The notes under the pieces: generated by a model | The model's input: only the letters and a program-made list of their open reading frames with translations | Told to the model about the DNA's origin: nothing | Databases searched by the model: none | Translations under genes and position numbers: made by a program | In this document: positions 8,099-13,822 of the stretch, one piece after another | Layout: each line of letters starts with the position of its first letter | Numbering within the stretch: position 1 is the first letter of the stretch | IMG/VR virus record: IMGVR_UViG_3300032105_000055 | Span: 1-21,155 of that record | Direction: 5' to 3' (one strand) | Length of the DNA: 21,155 nucleotides | Origin: a virus

Positions 8099-8245
8099 CT
8101 ACATAACAACCACAGGTATCTCGAAGCTTCCCTGAGTTTGAGACAGAGTTACCTTCTTGGTTATCCCCGCTTGGACACACGGAATTTCGATTGATCCCTC
8201 CGGAGTTGCAACCGCTGTTAACTCTGATATTCTCTTACTAGCCAT
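8099..8245 (-). CDS. Small phage protein starting MASKRISELTAV, 48 aa
   Basis: A short open frame from ATG at 8245 to TAG at 8099. Translation gives MASKRISELTAVATPEGSIE then IPCVQAGITKKVTLSQTQGS and FEIPVVVM. The ISELTA opening followed by short beta strands recurs at the start of many phage structural proteins, where it anchors a larger domain; here only that region is present. It sits between the small gene at 8259-8396 and the adaptor gene, with 11-13 nt spacers. The ribosome-binding site is weak (GTGGGGTAGACT before ATG). Function unknown; a minor virion protein is plausible. Confidence 0.6.
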   Translation of the reverse strand: MASKRISELTAVATPEGSIEIPCVQAGITKKVTLSQTQGSFEIPVVVM

Positions 8246-8258
8246 AGTCTACCCCACA

Positions 8259-8396
8259 TCAGATTCTAACTCTATTCCCATCCTCTCTGAGAAGGCGACT
8301 TCCATCCTCATTTAGAAGAGCGGGGAAGACGGTCTCAAGTTGATGTCGTAGTCTCCTTCTACGTAGCCTAGTCGAACTTCTAGTACGGTGTCCCAT
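8259..8396 (-). CDS. Small basic phage protein with LLxEDGxR repeats, 45 aa
   Basis: The frame runs from ATG at 8396 (2 nt after the upstream TGA) to TGA at 8259. The N-terminal half is strongly basic (MGHRTRSSTRLRRRRLRHQL). The C-terminal half carries two tandem copies of a short motif, LLNEDGSR and LLREDGNR, followed by VRI. Short EDG-containing tails like these are common on phage structural proteins. The position between two structural genes with almost no spacer supports a real gene. It might bind DNA or RNA through the arginine-rich segment, but this is speculation; the family is not recognised. Confidence 0.6.
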   Translation of the reverse strand: MGHRTRSSTRLRRRRLRHQLETVFPALLNEDGSRLLREDGNRVRI

Positions 8397-8398
8397 TG

Positions 8399-8785
8399 TC
8401 ACGCCTTACTGACAATCATGACGGTCAGGTTCGCACCAGTGGTCACAGTGGAAGCCCGGCATCTGATGTGTACAGGGTTTTCCCTAATTACCTTCACCAG
8501 GTCGCCTGTGACAAGCAGGTCTCCGTCTGTTGGGGTCGTCAACGTGATGTACGTCGGGGGGGTAGCATCATCTGGCCTCCCAGACGGAGGGTCATTCGAT
8601 CCCTCGATTACAACCCTAGACGACACTGTTGATACGGTGGCAAATCCTCTTACGTGAACGACCTTTTCAGGGAGTCCTGGGGCGACTAGACTATTGCTGA
8701 AACCTGTTGCTGTTACAGTCCACTGGATACGGTGGACACCCGGTGCGATCCACACACCTCCAGAAATAAAAGCAGCAGTTGCCAT
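8399..8785 (-). CDS. Putative virion protein, 128 aa, beta-rich
   Basis: MATAAFISGGVWIAPGVHRI begins a protein made largely of beta strands (VVHVRGFATVSTVSSRVVIE; DGDLLVTGDLVKVIRENPVH), ending TGANLTVMIVSKA. The Trp/Val/Thr-rich pattern suggests a small capsid-decoration or head-completion type protein. A strong ribosome-binding site (GAGGAGG, 7 nt before ATG) precedes the start. The 23-bp repeat at 8820-8842 lies 34 nt upstream of the ATG, inside the end of the preceding gene. It overlaps the upstream stop by one base. No family name can be given. Confidence 0.75.
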   Translation of the reverse strand: MATAAFISGGVWIAPGVHRIQWTVTATGFSNSLVAPGLPEKVVHVRGFATVSTVSSRVVIEGSNDPPSGRPDDATPPTYITLTTPTDGDLLVTGDLVKVIRENPVHIRCRASTVTTGANLTVMIVSKA

Positions 8786-9168
8786 TACCTATGTTCCTCC
8801 TCGGATCCGGCGGCAGTTTGTTTGATTAAATTTCGTTCAACCGAACTTGCGGATTTCTTTGACTTGGGCTTACGTTCCTCAGGTAGAACCAACCCAGTGT
8901 TGGCCCTTGCCTCTTTGGGGATCTTCCTCGCCTCCTCCCAGAACCACTCTTGCACATCGTCAGGCTTGATCCTATCACCCCCATCCGAGTAAAACACACC
9001 AGCCTGGCATATCACAGGAGGCTTACCCGGCTCAAGAATAACCTTCCCATCAGGTGAGTATACATTCCCCTTGACAATGCGCACGTAAGGGGTCTTCTTT
9101 ACCAGACGAACCTCACTGGTTCCAGGAACACGCTGATAATCATGCACCTTTTCGAGATTTAATCCCAC
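8785..9168 (-). CDS. Conserved-type phage hypothetical protein, 127 aa, GTG start
   Basis: The start codon is GTG at 9168, supported by AAGGAG 7 nt upstream, although this places it inside the last 29 bases of the preceding gene. The N-terminal half is beta-like (VRLVKKTPYVRIVKGNVYSP; PPVICQAGVFYSDGGDRIKP); a Trp-containing helix follows (DVQEWFWEEARKIPKEARAN), and the tail is basic and low in complexity (RKPKSKKSASS). The 23-bp repeat at 8820-8842 encodes the VERNLIKQ segment near the C-terminus, so these residues may be shaped by the DNA site rather than by the protein. Function unknown. Confidence 0.75.
   Translation of the reverse strand: MGLNLEKVHDYQRVPGTSEVRLVKKTPYVRIVKGNVYSPDGKVILEPGKPPVICQAGVFYSDGGDRIKPDDVQEWFWEEARKIPKEARANTGLVLPEERKPKSKKSASSVERNLIKQTAAGSEEEHR
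8820..8846 (-). repeat. 23-bp dispersed repeat, site 2
   Basis: Core 8820-8842 with flanking GAAC; arm variant GGTTGAACGA. It lies inside the end of the 8785-9168 gene, 34 nt before the ATG at 8785. Confidence 0.85.
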
Positions 9169-9817
9169 GTTGCTTCTCCTTCCTCATCTGATCCTTGCGG
9201 TGGTATCCATAGTGAACACGAGTTAACTCACTCCCGGCCATTTTAACAGTGTTTGCGTACAACATGGTGGTTTCAGCAGGGAGACGGAACTTGATCCCCT
9301 TCTCCTGGCACATCCCGAGGAGATAGGCGACTGCCATTCCACCCTTCTCCGCGAAATTCCCATTTGGGTACACGAAGTCAGCTCCATAAACACTGAGTCT
9401 CTCAACCTCGATGTACATGGCGTAGGCGATCATATAAGAAACAGTGTTCTGAGTGAAGATGTCGTCCTTTATATACTCCATGACCTCGTGGAGGGGATAT
9501 GCCACAGCGTTTGGATAGTCGTGATAGACGGTGCTGACCATAGTGGGCTTGTTGTGCTTCCTAACCCACCTAGCGTACGTCTTATCATGCTTCTCCAACC
9601 ACCTCAGATCGTCCATGAGGAAGAGTTTATCGTGCATAAACCCCCTCAGGCCTCGATTGAGGGTCCACACCTCATCAAATGGGTTCTTCATCCCAGGGGT
9701 GGACATAGATTCAGCTATAACCGCCTTACAACTAGGACCAAGAGCAACCACCGCGACGTGCTTGGGACGGGTTAATAGGGGGTCAACCCAGAGACCCTCT
9801 TTGTTGGCGGCTTCCAT
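9140..9817 (-). CDS. Rossmann-like, MptE/sialyltransferase-like phage enzyme, 225 aa
   Basis: Residues 21-30 (VAVVALGPSC) form a first strand with a glycine loop; then DEVWTLNRGLRGF (48-60), LFLMDDLRWLEKH (65-77) and ERLSVYGADFVYP (about 139-151) follow. Order and spacing (GxGPS; D-x-W-x-x-N; F-x-x-D; Y/G-x-D) resemble the MptE-like / DUF115 and sialyltransferase-type nucleotide-binding proteins found in some phage genomes. Substrate and activity are unknown; a nucleotide-sugar or diphosphate-linked reaction is only a family-level guess. The C-terminal tail is strongly basic (KDQMRKEKQRGIKSRKGA). It sits among virion genes, 12 nt from the upstream gene, with a GGGGGA ribosome-binding site. 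Confidence 0.6.
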   Translation of the reverse strand: MEAANKEGLWVDPLLTRPKHVAVVALGPSCKAVIAESMSTPGMKNPFDEVWTLNRGLRGFMHDKLFLMDDLRWLEKHDKTYARWVRKHNKPTMVSTVYHDYPNAVAYPLHEVMEYIKDDIFTQNTVSYMIAYAMYIEVERLSVYGADFVYPNGNFAEKGGMAVAYLLGMCQEKGIKFRLPAETTMLYANTVKMAGSELTRVHYGYHRKDQMRKEKQRGIKSRKGA

Positions 9818-9829
9818 GCGGGTATCCCC

Positions 9830-10315
9830 CTACCATCCGACTGCTTCAAAGTAGAAGGACAGTGTGTTGGGGAGAACTGTGACCTTCCAGGTTGTCGGGA
9901 GTTCCTTCAGTTCCGTTGCCCCACCAGGACCAGCGGTTGTGTACTGACCCATGAAACCACGGATTGCGTGACCAGAGGGCTCGTACTTCCACAACACCTC
10001 GTTTGCATGAACCGTGTTGTTGAAGCCTTCACCTCTCATGATTATGTAGGTGAGATTGCGGTGCATACCGTAGCTGGTATCGCCCTTCGCTGTTGAGACC
10101 GCCCATGTTGGGAGGGGGATGCCACCAACAGAAGGGTATACCAAGTCTGTCCCGGCTTGGTCTAGGTCAAGACGCACATCTGTACGCCTTACTTTACCTA
10201 CAACATAGCCGTACCTTCTCGGATCTGGACTAGCGTGACCAGCGCCAGTCATAGAACCAGTCACAATAGTCGGAAGGACATTAACTGTCCAGCATGTTGC
10301 TGTTAAGTTTGCCAT
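9830..10315 (-). CDS. Putative head/virion structural protein, 161 aa
   Basis: A strong ribosome-binding site (AAAGGAGG, 8 nt before ATG) drives MANLTATCWTVNVLPTIVTG. The product is Gly-, Thr- and Tyr-rich and beta-like throughout (YGYVVGKVRRTDVRLDLDQA; NLTYIIMRGEGFNNTVHANE), ending in VTVLPNTLSFYFEAVGW. Position just downstream of the capsid gene and one other small virion gene suggests a decoration, fibre or completion protein. No defined family was recognised. A hairpin with a GAAA loop (10344-10373) lies in the spacer upstream. Confidence 0.75.
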   Translation of the reverse strand: MANLTATCWTVNVLPTIVTGSMTGAGHASPDPRRYGYVVGKVRRTDVRLDLDQAGTDLVYPSVGGIPLPTWAVSTAKGDTSYGMHRNLTYIIMRGEGFNNTVHANEVLWKYEPSGHAIRGFMGQYTTAGPGGATELKELPTTWKVTVLPNTLSFYFEAVGW

Positions 10316-10343
10316 GTTAGTTCCTCCTTTGACCCCTCCTGTT

Positions 10344-10373
10344 AGCCCTCCCCCTTTCGGGATACCAGGGGCT
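10344..10373 (-). other. Hairpin with a GAAA loop between two virion genes
   Basis: In the leftward transcript an AGCCC/GGGCT outer stem encloses CCC-GAAA-GGG. It occupies the longest spacer inside the late block (10316-10400), 30 nt upstream of a strong ribosome-binding site. No U-tract. A processing or translation-control element is possible. Confidence 0.3.
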
Positions 10374-10400
10374 ACTGAACGTCAGAGAGGTAGAGTTGCG

Positions 10401-10856
10401 TTAGGTTGTTGCCTGCATAGACGTAACGTTGCTAGGATCTTCCCACCTGGGCTCAACATACAGCATAACTTTCGCCAACACACCAGCAGTTGCAGCCGTG
10501 GTACAACGGAAGTCAACAATCTGTCCAGGCTTGATCTCAATGATACGAGTCGGAGTGAAGTATACTGACTTGTGGATCGCGCCAGCGCTAGGTAACCCGA
10601 TACCGAACAGCTTCGTGGGGGTGCCGGCAACACTGATGTCTGACTCAAACGAACACTCGACAGCACCACCAGTTAGAGCGGTTGTGACAAGCGGGATGAT
10701 TGCTGCACCTCTGATGATATGAGGCACCATACCTGGTCCCCATCTAGCAGCAGGCGTGGTAACTGCCAAGTTGACCCCGTTCGCCTTTCCCGTCACTAGG
10801 ACGGTCGGGTTGTAAGGGATCATTTCGACCTCATACTTAGAGTGTGTGTATGCCAC
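10401..10856 (-). CDS. Putative capsid-associated protein, 151 aa
   Basis: The gene directly follows the major capsid gene, a common place for decoration or capsid-stabilising proteins. The product is beta-rich with a hydrophobic centre (VPHIIRGAAIIPLVTTALTG; HKSVYFTPTRIIEIKPGQIV; VLAKVMLYVEPRWEDPSNVT). It is about 16 kDa, a usual size for decoration proteins. It starts MAYTHSKYEVEM behind an AAAGGAG ribosome-binding site. Decoration is inferred from order and size; a minor head protein is equally possible. Confidence 0.75.
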   Translation of the reverse strand: MAYTHSKYEVEMIPYNPTVLVTGKANGVNLAVTTPAARWGPGMVPHIIRGAAIIPLVTTALTGGAVECSFESDISVAGTPTKLFGIGLPSAGAIHKSVYFTPTRIIEIKPGQIVDFRCTTAATAGVLAKVMLYVEPRWEDPSNVTSMQATT

Positions 10857-10889
10857 TTGTTAGTCTCCTTTCCTCTCGGTTAGGTCACC

Positions 10890-10916
10890 CACCCAAGGGT
10901 GCCAGCTATTAGCTGG
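10890..10916 (-). other. Double hairpin at the end of the major capsid gene
   Basis: CCAGCT/AGCTGG (10902-10907 and 10911-10916) forms a perfect 6-bp stem that contains part of the capsid stop codon. CACCC/GGGTG (10890-10901) follows immediately with a 2-nt loop. There is no U-tract, so it is not a canonical terminator; mRNA stabilisation or partial attenuation is possible. Confidence 0.5.
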
Positions 10917-11853
10917 AGGTTACGTGTACGACTCTCGCCTCGCCAGCATTACTTGTGTCCCATATAAGGCCAAACCCGAGGATCGCATACCAAGCCACCG
11001 CGCGGCCACGTCCAAAGTCAGCGGGAATGGCTGCTCTCAGTTCAGGAGACTGAACCTCAGCCAGGGCAACAGAGTCCTCACCGAAGATGACACCCTCACC
11101 AAGAACGGAGTTTGTACCTTTTTTACCGAGAGCGTTGTTGTGGTTAGTTCCAATGAACCGAATTCTCTCAATCCTCCCGATCTCATCATTGAACTTCGCC
11201 TGAGGATCGGTGTACTTGTGCCACTCCTCCCACGCTGGGTCGCGCTTTAGACCACGGAGGCCCAAGGTACGGAAAATCCCAACGTAGTCGTTGTTGGCGA
11301 GTCTAGGAGCTTGGAGAGTGTCCCAGAGGTAATCAGCAACCTCCTCAACATGGAAGAGGTTGAGATTCTCAGTTGCGGAGGTCGACGCAGTTCCATCTGT
11401 GTCGAATATGCCAGTTGCGATACCAGTTGGGATGTACTTGACCTGGGCTGTTTTATAGGCAGCCGCAGCCTTGGTGTCCATCACCAGTGCCATCTGGTCC
11501 TTCAAGCGCCGCTGGACTGGGTTCTCCAGATCGTGCCACGAAAGATCTTGAGCGAGACTGGTGAAGGGGACCGCCCGACCAATCTCAACCACCTTGATCG
11601 ACGTGGTGTTGATTGTCAGAGTGTCCTCAGAGATACGCTGGGTTTCAGTCAGCGTTGCGCTAGTTGGTTCGGTGATTGACAGGATTCTGGTGAGAGTGAC
11701 ATTCTCACCCATCTTCTTCCCAAATCCCTCAACCGGCCTAACATGGTCCATGAAGACGCTATCCTCAAGGGCAGCCCAGTAGATTTTCTGTGAGAGAGCG
11801 TGTTGTTTATAGGTGCCCGTGGGGGCGTCGAATATCCAGGTATACTGGGCCAT
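10909..11853 (-). CDS. Major capsid protein, N4-gp56 family
   Basis: The 314-residue product (MAQYTWIFDAPTGTYKQHAL at the start) carries hallmarks of the N4-gp56-type HK97-fold capsid proteins: an N-terminal segment with KMGENVTLTRILSIT, the strand-rich E-loop/axial region (LTETQRISEDTLTINTTSIK), a helix with HDLENPVQRRLKDQMALVMD, and the C-terminal GRGRAVAWYAILGFGLIWDT. Length fits the family. An AGGAGG ribosome-binding site is well spaced, as expected for the most abundant virion protein. The scaffold-like gene precedes it by 10 nt. The stop codon lies in the stem of a perfect hairpin (10902-10916). Confidence 0.92.
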   Translation of the reverse strand: MAQYTWIFDAPTGTYKQHALSQKIYWAALEDSVFMDHVRPVEGFGKKMGENVTLTRILSITEPTSATLTETQRISEDTLTINTTSIKVVEIGRAVPFTSLAQDLSWHDLENPVQRRLKDQMALVMDTKAAAAYKTAQVKYIPTGIATGIFDTDGTASTSATENLNLFHVEEVADYLWDTLQAPRLANNDYVGIFRTLGLRGLKRDPAWEEWHKYTDPQAKFNDEIGRIERIRFIGTNHNNALGKKGTNSVLGEGVIFGEDSVALAEVQSPELRAAIPADFGRGRAVAWYAILGFGLIWDTSNAGEARVVHVTSS

Positions 11854-11863
11854 TAGGTTCCTC

Positions 11864-12640
11864 CTACTCTGCTAGTTTGAGTGTTGATGCCTTACGCCTG
11901 ACGGCTGCCCTCGCTTTTATAGTGGCGGAGAGGGATTGAGGGCCTTTGTGCTCTTCAGGTGCGGCTGGTGCGCTCAAAGCGCGAGTACCCTCAAGGCTAG
12001 TACTCCTATCACTTCCCGAGTTACCCCCTTTTGACTTATTTACCATGCGGAGAATCTCTTTGCGGGTTAGATCGGCAAGTTCATTCCCTGCCGCCGACGC
12101 CTTCATAGGACCAAGGGTTGAGAAGTTCTTGCCAGCTATGGCTCTCACCATCAGATCACTGTCTTCGAGATCAGGGTGGTCCTTGTAGAAGTCTGTCCAG
12201 AAGCCCTTCCTGCTCTCCTCAGCAGTATACATACCAGCTACCTCTCGAACGATCTCCTGTTTGATAGCAGCAACCGCCTTGGCTGGATCTGTGAAGAGAA
12301 GGGTGCCAATGTCCTCTGGTTTGTCTCCCTCAACAATAGGCGTTACGGGTTGAGGTGTTCCTGCTCTGAGTTCAGTCAGTGCGCGCTCACTTTCCACGAG
12401 CCTGTCGCTGGTTGTCTTAAACAACTCCGATACGTCACCAACTTGCTCTTTCAGAACCCTAAACTTCTTGCCACCAATCTCTACTTCTTCTAACTCAGGT
12501 ACTGCCCCAGTCTCCTGAGGTCCACCTACCATCAGCGCAGCGTCAGGGTTCACTGCCGGCTCTGGAGTTGCCTCTCCTCCACCCTCGCCAGGGGCAGGGA
12601 TCGTCTCAGCAACGGCGTCTTTCATCGACCTCTTAGCCAC
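11864..12640 (-). CDS. Capsid scaffolding-like protein, 258 aa
   Basis: The position directly upstream of the major capsid gene, the low-complexity acidic and Pro/Gly-rich N-terminus (ETIPAPGEGGGEATPEPAVN), the helical middle (VSELFKTTSDRLVESERALT; AKAVAAIKQEIVREVAGMYT) and the short basic C-terminus (SATIKARAAVRRKASTLKLA) are the usual hallmarks of podovirus scaffolding proteins, whose basic tail binds the coat protein. A conserved-type segment FWTDFYKDHPDLEDSDLMVR is also seen in scaffold-like proteins of this phage group, to my recollection. It overlaps the upstream gene by 8 nt. Confidence 0.82.
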   Translation of the reverse strand: MAKRSMKDAVAETIPAPGEGGGEATPEPAVNPDAALMVGGPQETGAVPELEEVEIGGKKFRVLKEQVGDVSELFKTTSDRLVESERALTELRAGTPQPVTPIVEGDKPEDIGTLLFTDPAKAVAAIKQEIVREVAGMYTAEESRKGFWTDFYKDHPDLEDSDLMVRAIAGKNFSTLGPMKASAAGNELADLTRKEILRMVNKSKGGNSGSDRSTSLEGTRALSAPAAPEEHKGPQSLSATIKARAAVRRKASTLKLAE

Positions 12641-12896
12641 TGGATTTCTCCTCTTCCTCTGCCATTATTCCTAATTTCACGTCCGTCTTCATTTTACTCA
12701 GTAGATCGTGGAGACCTGCGATTTCACCAATTTTCCCACGCAACTCAAAATCTGTCAATGTACCGGCCCGGTAAGATGAGACAAGAGAGCGGATTATTCG
12801 CTTTTCCTGATCCTCAACACGGTCTTTTATATCGGCTCGATATACCTGAGCGAACCTGGCCTTCTTTACTGCTGTTAGGCGGCGTTCTTGCTCCAT
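12633..12896 (-). CDS. Small helical phage protein, 87 aa
   Basis: A charged, almost wholly helical product (RLTAVKKARFAQVYRADIKD; EIAGLHDLLSKMKTDVKLGI) with an acidic end (AEEEEKSSG). It may form a coiled-coil oligomer. Its position between the portal and scaffold genes suggests a role in head assembly. Its stop overlaps the scaffold start by 8 nt and its own ATG overlaps the upstream stop by one base. No family was recognised. Confidence 0.72.
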   Translation of the reverse strand: MEQERRLTAVKKARFAQVYRADIKDRVEDQEKRIIRSLVSSYRAGTLTDFELRGKIGEIAGLHDLLSKMKTDVKLGIMAEEEEKSSG

Positions 12897-13150
12897 CAGT
12901 GGGGCAACCAGAGACCAGAACCCGGTCTATCCTCTGCCTCGTGGAGGCGTCTGAGAGTGAGAGCGTACACCTCCAAGATTATATCAAACGACTTTTCAAG
13001 GAAGTCAAGCCGTTTAGCGAGGTTCTCACGGGGGATACGATCTTTGTTCTTGTGGAACCAGACGGCGGTATCGATCAGACGCTTTTCGAGCGGGAGCTTT
13101 GTGTTTTTGGAGATTTCCTCTAACTCCCTTATGAGAGTGTCAGCACTCAT
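12896..13150 (-). CDS. Small helical phage protein, 84 aa
   Basis: MSADTLIRELEEISKNTKLP opens an all-helical product (IDTAVWFHKNKDRIPRENLA; FDIILEVYALTLRRLHEAED), ending SGLWLPH. It overlaps the preceding gene by 4 nt (ATGA) and the next by one base, so the three small genes 12633-13398 are probably translated as a coupled set. Function unknown. The helical make-up and location suggest an assembly or internal virion role, which is inference. Confidence 0.72.
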   Translation of the reverse strand: MSADTLIRELEEISKNTKLPLEKRLIDTAVWFHKNKDRIPRENLAKRLDFLEKSFDIILEVYALTLRRLHEAEDRPGSGLWLPH

Positions 13151-13398
13151 AGAACCTTATATCCCCGTTCCATGTCCGCCTTACTGAAAACACCCGATCC
13201 ATGCGGTTTCTCAGGGATGTCAGCCCCAGCCGCTCGAGCCTTACTCAGGGCGATCGCAACTTTCTGCTTTTCAGCAGCAGCCTCCCCCTCCTTAGCTCTC
13301 GTCTCTGCGACTATATCTGGTTCGTTATGCTTGACCTCATGGAAGGCCTGTTCAACCTTGTCATCGTGCCCGCTCCTATGTTTCCCGTGTTTAGCCAC
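13147..13398 (-). CDS. Small charged phage protein, 83 aa
   Basis: The N-terminus is very rich in His and Lys (MAKHGKHRSGHDDKVEQAFH), and the centre is a helix of alternating Ala, Glu and Lys (AETRAKEGEAAAEKQKVAIA), then a short Gly/Pro-rich tail (PHGSGVFSKADMERGYKVL). The His-rich head might bind metal or nucleic acid, but no known motif is present. It starts directly after the stop of the Tat-signal-like protein and overlaps the next gene by 4 nt. Function unknown. Confidence 0.7.
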   Translation of the reverse strand: MAKHGKHRSGHDDKVEQAFHEVKHNEPDIVAETRAKEGEAAAEKQKVAIALSKARAAGADIPEKPHGSGVFSKADMERGYKVL

Positions 13399-13821
13399 CT
13401 ATGCTATCTCCCTACCTAGAAGGTACACACCCAAGTCAGGTTGCCACTGAGGGGATGGGAGAATAGACGTATCCCAAGTCCTCTCCCTATCCATCGCTGG
13501 GTGTCTGTACCATGCAGCCCCGCACTCCCTACCGAAGTTGGAAGGGAGACACATTCTCCTTTCATAGCGTGTTCCAGGAGGTAGAACAGACTCCGCATCA
13601 CTGACTAAGTGTCTGGACACACGGGCCATAAAGTCAGATTTTGTTTTTACATCTAGCCCTCCTAGATCACTGGTATACCAGCCAACAGCGTTACTATACT
13701 CCCCAGACACATTGAACGCCTTAACCTTCACTGAGTGGAATAGGACAGGTACAGACAGGATAGTAGCAGTTGCCACCACCCCGAAACTCAGGAAGTCACG
13801 TCTTGTCACATGTTTAGCCAT
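13399..13821 (-). CDS. Protein with a twin-arginine (Tat)-type signal, 140 aa
   Basis: Residues 6-13, TRRDFLSF, fit the twin-arginine consensus (S/T-R-R-x-F-L-K), with the last Lys replaced. They are followed by a hydrophobic stretch (GVVATATILSVPVLF, 14-28) and a basic region with a possible cleavage site after VKA (33-35). The remainder (about 105 residues) contains WYTSDLGGLDVKTKSDFMAR, a Pro/Gly/Arg-rich centre (SVLPPGTRYERRMCLPSNFG) and several Trp and Tyr. Two Cys (about residues 94 and 103) might form a disulphide. It is located between the portal and capsid-assembly genes, so it is expressed late. A membrane anchor instead of a cleaved signal is equally possible. Function unknown. Confidence 0.72.
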   Translation of the reverse strand: MAKHVTRRDFLSFGVVATATILSVPVLFHSVKVKAFNVSGEYSNAVGWYTSDLGGLDVKTKSDFMARVSRHLVSDAESVLPPGTRYERRMCLPSNFGRECGAAWYRHPAMDRERTWDTSILPSPQWQPDLGVYLLGREIA

Positions 13822-13822
13822 T

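Noticed and set aside
10645-10655. CAAACGAAC match to part of the 23-bp repeat
   Set aside because: Only about nine bases match, inside a coding region and without the second arm; chance is the simpler explanation.
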